Source: Pseudomonas rhizosphaerae (lineage in GTDB: Bacteria > Pseudomonadota > Gammaproteobacteria > Pseudomonadales > Pseudomonadaceae). Taken from it: 64,000 bases of DNA. The notes under the pieces were generated by a model. That model had not been told where the DNA came from, made no database searches, and was given only the letters and a program-made list of their open reading frames with translations. Below, piece after piece: positions 32,115-41,238 of this stretch; the first letter of the stretch is position 1; every line of letters starts with the position of its first letter. The stretch lies in NCBI RefSeq assembly GCF_000761155.1, contig NZ_CP009533.1, positions 2,108,001 through 2,172,000 of the forward strand. Reading direction: 5' to 3'. The translations under genes were made by a program, and so were the position numbers.

Positions 32115-32381
32115 ATGTTCAAGAAGACTTTGACTGCCATCGTTGCAACTTCCGCCCTGATGACCGCTGGCCTGGCGCTGGCCGACAAGCCGGGCGCCGG
32201 TTGGATCACCATCGAGAAAGCCATCGAAACTGCCAAGTCCAAGGGCTACACCCAGGTCACCAAGATCGAAGCCGATAACGATGGCTATTGGGAAGGTGAA
32301 GGTATCAAGGCCGATGGCGTGAACTACGAGTTCCGCATCGATGGCGTATCGGGCAATGTGCTGCGCGACCAGAAGGACTGA
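32115..32381 (+). CDS. Secreted PepSY-domain protein, 88 aa
   Basis: A signal peptide (FKKTLTAIVATSALMTAGLALA, cleavage before DKPG) is followed by one small PepSY_2-like domain: ITIEKAIETAKSKGYTQVTKIEADNDGYWEGEG ending in VNYEFRIDGVSGNVLRDQ. Such proteins are periplasmic and thought to inhibit peptidases or bind metals. ATG 32115 fits the signal peptide. The frame extends 12 codons upstream, but without need. Confidence 0.85.
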   Translation: MFKKTLTAIVATSALMTAGLALADKPGAGWITIEKAIETAKSKGYTQVTKIEADNDGYWEGEGIKADGVNYEFRIDGVSGNVLRDQKD

Positions 32382-32417
32382 TGTCCACGACCGCTCTCAT
32401 CAAGACCCCCAGTCAGT

Positions 32418-32442
32418 GTGGGAGCGGTCTTCGGCCGCGAAT
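32418..32442. repeat. Single REP element
   Basis: GTGGGAGCGGTCTTCGGCCG followed by CGAA, between the PepSY gene and dpkA, same family as at 167. Confidence 0.8.
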
Positions 32443-32517
32443 GGCTCTGAGCGGACTTGTGGTCAAGCGTGATGGTATGGCGTACTACCGCCTTCCGTTC
32501 ACGCCAGGAAATATCCG

Positions 32518-33543
32518 ATGCCTGCCTGCGACGCTGCCACCCAATCGTTGTCCTTCTCCGATCTGACGCAGCTGTTGCGTCAGATCTTTCTGCGTCATGG
32601 CACCTCTGCCGAGGTCGCCGATATTCTTGCCCATAACTGCGCGACCGCTCAACGCGATGGCGCTCATAGTCATGGCACATTCCGCATCCCTGGTTACATT
32701 TCCACCCTGGCCAGCGGCTGGGTGGACGGCAAGGCGCGTCCGCAGGTCGAGGATGTAGCCAGCGGTTACGTAGCAGTCGACGCCGCAGGCGGGTTTGCCC
32801 AGCCGGCATTGGCGGCGGCACGTGGATTGCTGGTGGCCAATGCACGCGAAGCCGGCATCGCGGTGCTGGCTATCCGCAATTCCCATCACTTCGCCGCGCT
32901 GTGGCCGGACGTGGAACCCTTCGCCGCCGAAGGCTTGGTGGCCTTGAGCGTGGTCAACAGCATGACCTGCGTCGTCCCGCATGGGGGCAACAAGCCGTTG
33001 TTCGGCACCAATCCCATCGCGTTTGCGGCGCCCTGCGCGGGCAAGGAACCCTTGGTCTTCGACATGGCCACCAGTGCGCTGGCCCACGGCGACGTGCAGA
33101 TCGCCGCGCGAGCTGGCCACTCTGTGCCGGTCGGCACAGGTGTCGACAAGCACGGGCAGCCCACTACCGATCCGGCCGCGATCCTCGACGGCGGGGCGCT
33201 TCTTCCCTTTGGCGGGCACAAGGGCTCCGCCTTGTCGATGATGGTAGAGCTGCTCTCGGCGGCGCTTACGGGCGGAAATTTTTCTTTCGAGTTCGATTGG
33301 AAGCGTCACCCTGGGGCGCAGACACCCTGGACCGGGCAGTTGATCATCGTCATCGACCCCAGCAAGCGTGCCGGGCAGGATTTTGCCCAGCGCAGCCGGG
33401 AGTTGGTCGAGCGCATGCAAGAGGCGGGGCAGTCACGCTTGTCCGGTGACAGGCGCTACCGTCAGCGCAAGCTGTCGCAGACCCAGGGCATTTCGATGCC
33501 TGTAGAAGAACTGGAAAAATTGCGGGCGTTGGCGGGGGGGTGA
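32518..33543 (+). CDS. dpkA: Delta1-piperideine-2-carboxylate / delta1-pyrroline-2-carboxylate reductase
   Basis: 341 aa of the Ldh2/malate-lactate dehydrogenase fold. SHGTFRIPGYISTL near residue 52, IRNSHHFAALWPDVEPFA near 120 (the His pair used in catalysis), FGTNPIAFAAPC near 160 and LPFGGHKGSALSMMVELL near 230 match the Pseudomonas DpkA enzymes closely. It reduces cyclic imino acids from D-lysine or D-proline/hydroxyproline routes to L-pipecolate or L-proline with NADPH. It stands alone here with no D-amino-acid genes beside it. ATG 32518 has a CAGGAAAT site. Confidence 0.87.
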   Translation: MPACDAATQSLSFSDLTQLLRQIFLRHGTSAEVADILAHNCATAQRDGAHSHGTFRIPGYISTLASGWVDGKARPQVEDVASGYVAVDAAGGFAQPALAAARGLLVANAREAGIAVLAIRNSHHFAALWPDVEPFAAEGLVALSVVNSMTCVVPHGGNKPLFGTNPIAFAAPCAGKEPLVFDMATSALAHGDVQIAARAGHSVPVGTGVDKHGQPTTDPAAILDGGALLPFGGHKGSALSMMVELLSAALTGGNFSFEFDWKRHPGAQTPWTGQLIIVIDPSKRAGQDFAQRSRELVERMQEAGQSRLSGDRRYRQRKLSQTQGISMPVEELEKLRALAGG

Positions 33544-33550
33544 TGCGAGA

Positions 33551-33572
33551 GGGCCGCAGAGATCGACGGCCC
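33551..33572. terminator. Weak inverted repeat between dpkA and DUF883 gene
   Basis: GGGCCG / CGGCCC stem with a 10-base loop in the 44-base gap between convergent genes. No T-run follows. Confidence 0.3.
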
Positions 33573-33587
33573 GAACCAAAGGGTGAA

Positions 33588-33908
33588 TCAGTCGCGACGG
33601 CCCAGCAGCAGGCCCAGCAGCAAACCACAGGTGGCCGATGCGGCTACGGTCTGCCATGGATGGCCACCGATGTAGGTTTGTGTGGCTTCGACCACCGGCT
33701 TGGCGCGTTCACGCAGGCCCGCCAGGGAATAGGACACGTGTTCAAGTTTGGAGTTGACCTGCGCGCGCACGCTGTCGGCCTCGTTGCTTGCCAGAGAGGC
33801 GCTGTCCCTGAGCATTTTTTCCGATTCTTCGATCAACGCCAGCAGCTCGCTGAAAACTTGATCCTTGATTTGATCCTCGGCCGATTGAGCACCTGATTTA
33901 CGGGCCAT
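33588..33908 (-). CDS. DUF883 (ElaB/YqjD-like) ribosome- and membrane-associated protein
   Basis: 106 aa. A soluble helical region (residues 10-75, rich in Glu, Ala and Ser) is followed by GHPWQTVAASATCGLLLGLLLGRRD, the hallmark DUF883 C-terminus with a single transmembrane helix and an RR ending. E. coli paralogues ElaB and YqjD tether ribosomes to the membrane in stationary phase. ATG 33908 follows an AGGAG site. It is probably growth-phase regulated, but no promoter evidence is visible. Confidence 0.88.
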   Translation of the reverse strand: MARKSGAQSAEDQIKDQVFSELLALIEESEKMLRDSASLASNEADSVRAQVNSKLEHVSYSLAGLRERAKPVVEATQTYIGGHPWQTVAASATCGLLLGLLLGRRD

Positions 33909-34064
33909 TTCACTAACTCCTGGTGTTTATTAAGGCAGTGCAAGATTGAGTCCCAGCGCCCTGGAAAGTTGCATGCGGGGCTCGGGCAGGCCATCTGTTC
34001 CTACAGATTTTCATGTCCAGGCGTGTAAGATGTCGCCTGTTTTTTCTGCTGACAGGTACGTGCA

Positions 34065-34319
34065 ATGAGCTTCAATCTCGCCAACCGTTCGCTGGCCGAG
34101 CGCGCCATGATCGAGGATGAAAAGGCCCGTCTCTACGAGTTGTGGCAAGCCAATCTGGGCAAGGCCAAGGCCGATGCCGCTCGACTCATCGGCGAAAAAG
34201 CCAAGCGCAAGGGGCGCTGGGCCGAGTGGGTGCGCGGTGAGCTCGACGGCATGTCGCCTCCCGAATACGCCAACATGGTCCGTGCCGAAGTAAACAAGCT
34301 GATGGCTGCAGCGCGCTGA
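34065..34319 (+). CDS. Hypothetical basic protein, 84 aa
   Basis: MSFNLANRSLAERAMIEDEKARLYELWQ begins a mostly helical, highly charged protein (many Lys, Arg and Glu) without membrane segments or a recognised domain. The repeated AKADAARLIGEKAKRK stretch is basic. Genome-typical codon use and an AGGTACGTGC upstream region support a real gene. I do not recognise a function. Confidence 0.7.
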   Translation: MSFNLANRSLAERAMIEDEKARLYELWQANLGKAKADAARLIGEKAKRKGRWAEWVRGELDGMSPPEYANMVRAEVNKLMAAAR

Positions 34320-34358
34320 GCAGCGCAATGCCCGTTCGATCGGCGCCGGCGTCTGGCC

Positions 34359-34829
34359 TCAATACCCCGCGGCAGCCGGCAGGCTCAACGTACCACTATC
34401 GCTGAAACGCACTGTGCCGAACAGCCCGCCGGCGAGCTTGCCGTGCAATCGGTAGGGCAGGCCGTTCAGGCTCTGCGCAGGGTTCAGCCCTACCGCCTGG
34501 CGCAGGGCAGTCAACGCGGACACACTCACTGGCACCACCAGCACCTCTTCCGAATACCGCTCGATGCGACCGTGCTGGTTGCTGACGCCACTGGCCAGCG
34601 GCCGGCCGTTGACGTCCAGATTCACCGCCACGCCGTCGTACTCGATGGCGGTTTCGTTGGGGTTCTGCAGCCGTAGCTTGATCGCGAAGCGCAGCTCCAG
34701 CTCTTGCGCAGGCAGCGGCTCGATCCCCACTACGCTGATTGCGACCGGATCCCGGGAGGGCAGTAGCGAACATCCCACCACACTGGCCAGCAACACCAAG
34801 GTCAAGCAACTGCGCATCAAGCGAAACAT
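34359..34829 (-). CDS. LEA14-like (WHy domain) lipoprotein
   Basis: 156 aa. A lipoprotein signal with lipobox LASVVGC (Cys about residue 19) is followed by a WHy/LEA type 2 domain (about 30-150) with LRFAIKLRLQNPNETAIEYDGVAV, the NPN motif typical of the family. Known Pseudomonas relatives are envelope proteins of unclear role, possibly stress-related. I chose ATG 34829 (MFRLMRSCL) because it gives the lipoprotein signal. The longer frame adds 68 unlikely residues. Confidence 0.85.
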   Translation of the reverse strand: MFRLMRSCLTLVLLASVVGCSLLPSRDPVAISVVGIEPLPAQELELRFAIKLRLQNPNETAIEYDGVAVNLDVNGRPLASGVSNQHGRIERYSEEVLVVPVSVSALTALRQAVGLNPAQSLNGLPYRLHGKLAGGLFGTVRFSDSGTLSLPAAAGY

Positions 34830-35195
34830 GGTTCTGCACTCTGAAGGCTGAGCACAACGCTCCCTGTGTGCGACCGCCTGCACGGCTGTCGGTTCGTTGT
34901 CGGCTTTCGCGGGCGATACAGGTTTTGCCAGTGAGGTGCTGCAGGCTGGCTTGATGTGTGCAGATGTTTCACGAAATCGGCGTTCCTGCGTGGTCGACCA
35001 CACGTCGAAGAATGGTTGCAGCCCTCGGTGCATCGGATCGGTGCTTGAAACAGACGCAAGCCCCGGCCTGGCGCACGGTCGCGCAAGCCAGAGCCAAGTA
35101 TCTTTCGTGCTCGCGGCGCCAAGTGCCCACTGGGCGCCTATGGTTACCCTTCAGGAACGCTCCTTTGCACACATCCGTCTCCGAGGGCACAACCC
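34830..35195. other. 366-base divergent promoter region upstream of eat
   Basis: No gene is supported. The stretch must hold promoters for the lipoprotein (minus) and the ethanolamine module (plus). I looked for a -24/-12 element: TGGCGC at 35069 is followed by GC one base too close, so it does not qualify. No regulator gene lies nearby. Confidence 0.5.
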
Positions 35196-36554
35196 ATGAC
35201 CGTTTCGACACTCAAGCCCACGCTGGGCACCCTGCACCTGTGGGGCATTGCCGTTGGCCTGGTGATTTCCGGTGAATATTTCGGCTGGAGCTATGGCTGG
35301 GGCAGCGCTGGCACCCTGGGTTTCCTCTGCACGACGCTGATGGTCGCCGTGATGTACACCTGCTTCATCTTCAGCTTCACCGAATTGACCACCGCCATTC
35401 CCAACGCAGGTGGCCCGTTTGCCTACAGCCTGCGCGCGTTTGGCCCTACAGGGGGAATGATCGCCGGCCTGGCCACCCTGATCGAATTCGTCTTCGCCCC
35501 GCCCGCCATTGCCATGGCCATCGGCGCTTACCTCAACGTGCAGTTTCCCGGCCTCGATCCCAAATGGGCGGCGGTGGGGGCCTATTGCGTGTTCATGAGC
35601 CTGAACATCGTCGGCGTGAGCATTGCCGCCACGTTCGAACTGGTGGTGACCATCCTGGCCGTGTTCGAGCTGTTGGTGTTCATGGGCGTGGTCGCCCCGG
35701 CGTTCAGCTTCAGCAACTTCGCCCTGGGCGGATGGGCCGGGTCGGACACGTTCAGCCTGGGCGCATTGAGCGGCATGTTCGCGGCGATTCCCTTCGCCAT
35801 CTGGTTCTTCCTGGCCATCGAAGGTGCGGCCATGGCTGCCGAAGAAGCCAAGGACCCCAAGCGCACCATTCCCCGGGCCTACATCGCGGGCATCCTGACC
35901 CTGGTGACCTTGGCCATTAGCGTGATGATCTTCGCCGGTGGCGTGGGTGACTGGCGCGCCTTGGCCAACATCAACGACCCGCTGCCGCAGGCCATGAAAG
36001 GCGTGGTGGGCGAGAACTCCAACTGGATGCACATGCTGGTGTGGATCGGCCTGTTCGGTCTGGTCGCCAGCTTCCACGGCATCATCCTGGGCTATTCGCG
36101 GCAGTTCTTCGCCCTGGCACGCGCCGGTTTCCTGCCCAAGGGCCTGGCCAAGCTGTCACGTTTCCAGACGCCGCACCGTGCCATCCTCGCCGGGGGCGTG
36201 GTCGGCATCGCGGCGATCTTCAGTGATGGCCTGGTCAACCTCCAAGGGCTGAGCCTGACGGCGGCGATGATCACCATGGCCGTGTTCGGTGCCATCGTCA
36301 TGTACATTATGAGCATGCTGAGCCTGTTCAAACTGCGCCGCAGCGAGCCCCAGCTGGAGCGTTCCTTCCGTGCCCCCGGCTATCCCGTGGTGCCAGCGAT
36401 TGCGCTGCTGCTGGCGCTGGTGTGTCTGGTAGCGATGGTGTGGTTCAATGCCATGATCTGCGGGATGTTCATCGGCCTGATGGCCCTTGGCTCGCTGTTC
36501 TGCGTATTGGTGCGCAGCCGTGGCGACCGTCACGCCGTACTGGCCAGCGAGTAA
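35196..36554 (+). CDS. eat: Ethanolamine permease
   Basis: 452-aa APC-superfamily transporter with 12 predicted helices. The first (LWGIAVGLVISGEYFGWSYG) contains the unwound GEYFGW substrate motif of the ethanolamine permease subfamily, and AEEAKDPKRTIPRAY in the loop after helix 6 is typical of APC transporters. It imports ethanolamine for EutBC, encoded directly downstream with 10 bases between. ATG 35196 follows a GAGG site. Confidence 0.93.
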   Translation: MTVSTLKPTLGTLHLWGIAVGLVISGEYFGWSYGWGSAGTLGFLCTTLMVAVMYTCFIFSFTELTTAIPNAGGPFAYSLRAFGPTGGMIAGLATLIEFVFAPPAIAMAIGAYLNVQFPGLDPKWAAVGAYCVFMSLNIVGVSIAATFELVVTILAVFELLVFMGVVAPAFSFSNFALGGWAGSDTFSLGALSGMFAAIPFAIWFFLAIEGAAMAAEEAKDPKRTIPRAYIAGILTLVTLAISVMIFAGGVGDWRALANINDPLPQAMKGVVGENSNWMHMLVWIGLFGLVASFHGIILGYSRQFFALARAGFLPKGLAKLSRFQTPHRAILAGGVVGIAAIFSDGLVNLQGLSLTAAMITMAVFGAIVMYIMSMLSLFKLRRSEPQLERSFRAPGYPVVPAIALLLALVCLVAMVWFNAMICGMFIGLMALGSLFCVLVRSRGDRHAVLASE

Positions 36555-36564
36555 GGAGGGCAGC

Positions 36565-37956
36565 ATGAGTTTCGTGCACAGCATCGGCGGGCAAACCTGG
36601 CGTTTCGACAGCCTTCGCCAGTTGATGGCCAAAGCCAGTCCGGCACGCTCGGGGGACTACCTGGCCGAGATCGCCGCCAGCAGCGATGCCGAGCGCGCGG
36701 CGGCGCAGATGACCCTTGCGGACGTGCCGCTCAAGCGTTTTCTGGACGAGGCGCTGATTCCTTATGAAGAAGACGAAGTCACTCGGCTGATCGTCGACAC
36801 CCATGATGCGCAGGCTTTCGCTGCGGTCAGCCATTTGACCGTGGGCGGCTTCCGCGATTGGCTGCTCGGCGACGCGGCCACCGAAACCAGCCTGCGCGCG
36901 CTGGCGCCCGGCATCACGCCGGAAATGGCCGCCGCCGTGTCGAAGATCATGCGCGTGCAGGACCTGGTACTGGTGGCGCAGAAAATTCGCGTGGTGACGC
37001 GCTTTCGCAACACGGTCGGCTTGCGTGGGCGCATGTCGACCCGCCTGCAGCCCAACCATCCAACGGACGATCCGGCCGGCATTGCCGCCAGTGTCCTGGA
37101 CGGCCTGTTGTACAGTAACGGCGATGCCATGATCGGCATCAACCCGGCCAGTGACAGCCTGAGCGCCATCAGCGAGCTGTTGAAGATGCTCGATGGCGTA
37201 ATCGAGCATTACGGCATCCCCACCCAATCCTGCGTGCTCACCCATGTGACGTCTTCCATAGCCGCCATCGAGCGTGGCGTGCCGCTGGACCTGGTGTTCC
37301 AGTCCATTGCCGGGACGCAAGCGGCCAACGAAGGTTTCGGCGTCAGCCTGGCGGTGTTGCAGGAAGGTTATGAAGCGGGTCTCAGCCTGCGGCGCGGGAC
37401 TCAGGGCAACAATTTGATGTACTTCGAGACGGGGCAGGGCAGTGCGTTGTCCGCCAATGCCCACCACGGCGTCGACCAGCAGACCTGCGAGGCGCGGGCC
37501 TATGCCGTGGCGCGACGATTCAATCCGTTTCTGGTCAACACCGTGGTCGGTTTCATCGGTCCGGAATACCTCTATAACGGCAAGCAGATCATCCGCGCCG
37601 GGCTCGAGGATCATTTCTGCGGCAAGCTGATGGGGGTGCCGATGGGCTGCGACATCTGCTACACCAATCATGCCGAGGCCGATCAGGATGACATGGACAT
37701 GCTGTTGACGTTGCTGGGAGTGGCAGGGATCAATTTCATCATGGGTATTCCGGGGTCGGACGACATCATGCTCAATTACCAGACCACCTCCTTTCACGAT
37801 GCCCTGTACGCGCGCAAGACCCTGGGCCTGCGTCCGGCGCCTGAGTTCGAGGAATGGCTGGCGCGCATGGACATTCTGCAACAGAAGGATGGCCAGCTCC
37901 GTCTGGGCAGCGGCGTGCCACCGTTGTTCGGCAAAGCACTGGGGCGGCTGGGTTGA
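36565..37956 (+). CDS. eutB: Ethanolamine ammonia-lyase, large subunit
   Basis: 463 aa, full length. The TIM-barrel large subunit contains RLQPNHPTDDPAGIAASV (about residue 155-175), NPASDSL and PMGCDICYTNHAEADQDDM (about 355), all EutB hallmarks. With EutC it uses adenosylcobalamin to convert ethanolamine to acetaldehyde and ammonia. ATG 36565 follows AAGGAGG. No microcompartment shell genes, reactivase EutA or aldehyde dehydrogenase are in the window. Confidence 0.96.
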   Translation: MSFVHSIGGQTWRFDSLRQLMAKASPARSGDYLAEIAASSDAERAAAQMTLADVPLKRFLDEALIPYEEDEVTRLIVDTHDAQAFAAVSHLTVGGFRDWLLGDAATETSLRALAPGITPEMAAAVSKIMRVQDLVLVAQKIRVVTRFRNTVGLRGRMSTRLQPNHPTDDPAGIAASVLDGLLYSNGDAMIGINPASDSLSAISELLKMLDGVIEHYGIPTQSCVLTHVTSSIAAIERGVPLDLVFQSIAGTQAANEGFGVSLAVLQEGYEAGLSLRRGTQGNNLMYFETGQGSALSANAHHGVDQQTCEARAYAVARRFNPFLVNTVVGFIGPEYLYNGKQIIRAGLEDHFCGKLMGVPMGCDICYTNHAEADQDDMDMLLTLLGVAGINFIMGIPGSDDIMLNYQTTSFHDALYARKTLGLRPAPEFEEWLARMDILQQKDGQLRLGSGVPPLFGKALGRLG

Positions 37957-38001
37957 AGCGCCGGTTTCGTCTGGTCATAGCGATGGGGTGGAAAGTAACT
38001 C

Positions 38002-38808
38002 ATGAACGATAAGACGCTGACACAAGGTGATCCCTGGCATGCGTTGCGTGCACTGACACCGGCGCGTATTGCCTTGGGCCGGGCGGGCACGAGCCTGCCC
38101 AGCAGTGCCCAGTTGGACTTCCAGTATGCCCATGCGCAAGCCCGCGATGCCGTTCACCTGCCGTTCGATCAGGCTGCGCTGGCACAGGCCCGTCCCGACA
38201 GCCTGAGTCTGCACAGCGCGGCGGCTGACCGCCATGTCTATCTGCAGCGGCCGGACTTGGGGCGGCGACTGGATGAGGCGTCGTTGCAGGCGTTGCTTAC
38301 CCACGCCGCCGAGCATGCGAGCGGTTTCGACCTGGCCGTGGTGATCGCCGATGGTCTCTCTGCGCTGGCGGTCCACCGGCATGCGCTGCCCATGCTTGAG
38401 CGCATCGAACGGATCGCTGCTGACGAGGGCTGGAGCCTTGCGCCGGTGTGCCTGGTTGAGCAGGGTCGAGTGGCGGTGGCCGATGAAGTGGCGCAAGCGC
38501 TGGGCGCGCGTATGGTGGTGCTGCTGATCGGCGAACGGCCCGGCCTGAGTTCGCCCGACAGCCTCGGGCTGTATTTCACCTATGCGCCGCGGGTGGGGTT
38601 GAACGATGCCGCGCGCAATTGCATTTCCAACGTACGCCTGGAGGGCCTGAGCTACGCCACCGCTGCCCATAAGTTGCAGTACCTCATGCGCGAGGCCTGC
38701 AAGCGCCAGTTGTCGGGCGTCCACCTGAAAGACGAAGCCCTGGTACCGGAAATCGAGAGCGAAGCCCCCCAGCGCCCCGGCAATTTCCTGCTCAACAATA
38801 CCTTGTAA
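38002..38808 (+). CDS. eutC: Ethanolamine ammonia-lyase, small subunit
   Basis: 268 aa. The N-terminal [22 protein letters not shown] and the C-terminal [24 protein letters not shown] (about 190-215, near the cobalamin) are diagnostic of EutC. It lies 45 bases after eutB. It completes the B12-dependent lyase and provides the AdoCbl-binding Rossmann domain. Confidence 0.96.
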   Translation: MNDKTLTQGDPWHALRALTPARIALGRAGTSLPSSAQLDFQYAHAQARDAVHLPFDQAALAQARPDSLSLHSAAADRHVYLQRPDLGRRLDEASLQALLTHAAEHASGFDLAVVIADGLSALAVHRHALPMLERIERIAADEGWSLAPVCLVEQGRVAVADEVAQALGARMVVLLIGERPGLSSPDSLGLYFTYAPRVGLNDAARNCISNVRLEGLSYATAAHKLQYLMREACKRQLSGVHLKDEALVPEIESEAPQRPGNFLLNNTL

Positions 38809-38819
38809 CACCGGTGCCT

Positions 38820-38903
38820 GTGGGAGCGGGTTCTACCCGCGAATGGATCACCGCGATAGATGGACACCGCACATGCCGCCGACGCGGCTCGCGCCGCTGC
38901 TAC
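38820..38903. repeat. Two REP elements of different families
   Basis: GTGGGAGCGGGTTCTACCCG (38820-38844) and GACGCGGCTCGCGCCGCTGC (38881-38903) lie between convergent eutC and the HAD gene, where they probably mark the 3' ends. Confidence 0.8.
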
Positions 38904-38920
38904 GGGGGATCGCGTATTTG

Positions 38921-39580
38921 CTAGCCTTTGTGCATCTTTTCGATATGAATCCAGAGGTTTTCGTCCTCGTAGGATTCGATCACCAGGTTGGCGCCGGCGG
39001 AGCGCAAAGTCTGCGCCGACTGGCTGGTCGACAGGGCGACGGTGAACAGGCCGGCGGCCACTGCCGCAGTCACGCCGGGCACCGAGTCTTCGAAGGCGAT
39101 ACCTGCGTCGGCATGGGCGCCCAGGCGTTGCAAGCCGGTCAGGTAGGGCAGGGGGTCGGGCTTGGCCCGTTCCAGCTCTTCGGCAACCACCACATTCGGC
39201 AGGCGTTCGGCCAGGCCCAGAGCGTCGAGCATGTGCTCGGCATTGGCGCGTGGGGCGTTGGTCACCACCACCATGCCGAGATGTTGCTGCTCGGCGTAGT
39301 CGAGCAGGCGCAGCAGCCCGGCAATCGGAGCGAGCTGCGGTGCAAGCTCGCGAAAGCGCGCTTCCTTGCGATCGGCAAAGGCTTCATGTTCGGCCACCGA
39401 GCGGTCAGGGAACAGGTACTGGCACATATCGGCATTGGCCCGGCCACTGGCATGCAACTGGAACTCTTCGTGGGTGAATTCGCGACCTTCCTCGGCCAGC
39501 AATTGCTGGACGGCAAGCAGGTGCAGCGCGTCGGTTTCTGTCAGAGTGCCATCGAGGTCGAACAGCAAGGCTTCAAGCAT
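38921..39580 (-). CDS. HAD-superfamily hydrolase, beta-phosphoglucomutase-like
   Basis: 219 aa HAD subfamily IA with a helical cap. Motif I is FDLDGTLTET (residues 7-16; nucleophile D8 and acid D10), motif II is VTNAPRANAEHM (about 110), motif III Lys is in ERAKPDPLPYLTG (about 143), and motif IV is IAFEDSVPGVTAA (about 168). It probably dephosphorylates a small phosphosugar. The substrate is not predictable. ATG 39580 (MLEALLFDLDGT) is the natural start. Confidence 0.9.
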   Translation of the reverse strand: MLEALLFDLDGTLTETDALHLLAVQQLLAEEGREFTHEEFQLHASGRANADMCQYLFPDRSVAEHEAFADRKEARFRELAPQLAPIAGLLRLLDYAEQQHLGMVVVTNAPRANAEHMLDALGLAERLPNVVVAEELERAKPDPLPYLTGLQRLGAHADAGIAFEDSVPGVTAAVAAGLFTVALSTSQSAQTLRSAGANLVIESYEDENLWIHIEKMHKG

Positions 39581-39813
39581 GAATCGTCCATTCCTTCCCA
39601 AGGTTTGCCCCAGTGTAGCAGCGTCGCCGCTCGTTCCGATGTTCGCAGGTTGACTACCGAACAGATGGGGCTTGGCAATCATTTAGTGCGATGTTATTTT
39701 GCCACCACTCAAATGGCTGGCGACTCACCGGCCATTTTTCTGAATGAATACACTCAGAACCACTCGCCGGTCTCTCGCAGGAAGCTCGAGCCTGTCATTC
39801 GCAGGAAAGTTTG

Positions 39814-41157
39814 ATGTTGGATACTGTCCATGCTTCTGCTCAGGCTTCCCTGTCGTGCGATCGGCTTACCCAGTTGCCCGATCGCCGGCAATTCCTCACC
39901 GACCTGGGTCATTTGCTGCTGCAGCATCCGGACGAATCTCGCTATCTGGTGCTGATCGATGCCATGGACACCGCCTGGGCCCACGACATGACGCTGGCCC
40001 TGGGCATGGTCCCATTCGAGAACCTGCTGTGCTGCATCGCCCGCCGACTGGTGCGTTTGCGTGCAAGCCAGGGGCGGGTCTATCACATCGGGCGCAAACG
40101 CTTCGCCTTCGTGCTCGACGCCGCGCACGCCGATGTCGGTGGCTACCTGGATGTCATGGTGCACGCCTTGCGCTGCACCACCCAGATCGAAGGCATGCCG
40201 GTTCGCCCCAGTGTGCGCGCTGGGGTCACGCCCTTTACGATCAGCTTCGAAGCGGTCCGCGATGCACTGCGCAAGGCCATGTACGCCGCCGAACTTGCCC
40301 TGCTCGGCGGCCACGCATGGGCATGGTACGACCCGGTGCGCGACAACGCCTATCGAAGGTCTTTCAAGCTGGCTTCCGACGTCACCCAGGCGATGCGTGA
40401 TGGACAGTTGCGCCTGGTGTTCCAGCCACGTTTCGCGCTGCGCGAGGGTGACCAGGTCAGCGCCGAAGCCTTGCTGCGCTGGGAGCACCCGAGGCTGGGC
40501 CCGGTCTCGCCGGCCGAATTCATTCCGGTGCTGGAAAAGAATGCACTGATCCATGGTGTGACGCGTTGGGTGATCGACGCGGCCTTGGCCAAGCTCGCCC
40601 AATGGCCAGCCACGGTCCTGACCAAGCTGTCGGTGAACCTTTCGGCACTGGATTTCGACGGCCACGACATTACCCAAGTCATCAGCAATGCCTGTCGTAC
40701 CCATGGCGTCGATCCGGAGCGCCTGGAGGTCGAGATCACCGAAGGAGAGTGGCTGCACTCCAACCCCCAGGTGCTGACTCAATTGGTGGCCATTCGCGAC
40801 CTGGGTGTGGATGTGGCAATCGACGATTTCGGTACCGGCTACAGCAACTTCTCCTACTTGCACGAAATACCGGCCAACGTGGTGAAGCTCGACAAATCGA
40901 TGATCACTGGCGTGGAGCACAACCCCCGGCATCAACTGATCGTCCAGGCGGTGCTGGAGCTGGCACGCAAGCTGGGCTACCGCACGGTGGCCGAAGGCGT
41001 GGAAACCTTCAAGTGCATGCAGATGGTGCGCGCCCTGGGCTGCGACGAGGCCCAGGGTTTCTATTTCGCCCGGCCCATGGTCGAACAGGAGTTCCTGGGG
41101 TGGAGTGGCGCCTCGCGCTTTCCGCTGCGCAAGATACTGGTCGCGAAACCCGAGTGA
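39814..41157 (+). CDS. Cyclic-di-GMP phosphodiesterase (EAL) with degenerate GGDEF domain
   Basis: 447 aa. The N-terminal GGDEF fold (about 15-175) has GRKRF in place of GGDEF, so it cannot be a cyclase. The C-terminal EAL domain (about 190-440) keeps the catalytic set: AEALLRW, SVNLSA, EVEITEGEW, DDFGTGYSN, KLDKSM and EGVET. It therefore probably hydrolyses c-di-GMP, possibly with the dead GGDEF as a regulatory module. No membrane segments are seen. ATG 39814 after GCAGGAAA; a TTG immediately upstream is also in frame. Confidence 0.9.
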   Translation: MLDTVHASAQASLSCDRLTQLPDRRQFLTDLGHLLLQHPDESRYLVLIDAMDTAWAHDMTLALGMVPFENLLCCIARRLVRLRASQGRVYHIGRKRFAFVLDAAHADVGGYLDVMVHALRCTTQIEGMPVRPSVRAGVTPFTISFEAVRDALRKAMYAAELALLGGHAWAWYDPVRDNAYRRSFKLASDVTQAMRDGQLRLVFQPRFALREGDQVSAEALLRWEHPRLGPVSPAEFIPVLEKNALIHGVTRWVIDAALAKLAQWPATVLTKLSVNLSALDFDGHDITQVISNACRTHGVDPERLEVEITEGEWLHSNPQVLTQLVAIRDLGVDVAIDDFGTGYSNFSYLHEIPANVVKLDKSMITGVEHNPRHQLIVQAVLELARKLGYRTVAEGVETFKCMQMVRALGCDEAQGFYFARPMVEQEFLGWSGASRFPLRKILVAKPE

Positions 41158-41206
41158 CGGGCGCCGATCGCGTGCTCGATAACGACAAGTTAAAATAGGT
41201 GCTTTA

Positions 41207-41222
41207 CTGTTCATGCATACAG
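41207..41222 (+). promoter_or_regulatory. LexA (SOS) box upstream of the imuA operon
   Basis: CTGTTCATGCATACAG fits the CTG-N10-CAG SOS operator exactly, with the usual AT-rich alternating core. It lies 100 bases upstream of imuA and overlaps the likely promoter. It shows that the mutasome operon is under the ordinary LexA repressor. Confidence 0.88.
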
Positions 41223-41238
41223 TAGTAAAAATGCACCC

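Noticed and set aside
34830..35033. 68-residue N-terminal extension of the LEA14-like lipoprotein
   Set aside because: It would bury the lipoprotein signal. The ATG at 34829 gives a proper lipobox protein.
35069..35086. Possible sigma-54 promoter before eat (TGGCGC...GC)
   Set aside because: The GG-to-GC spacing is 9 instead of 10 bases and the -12 element is poor.
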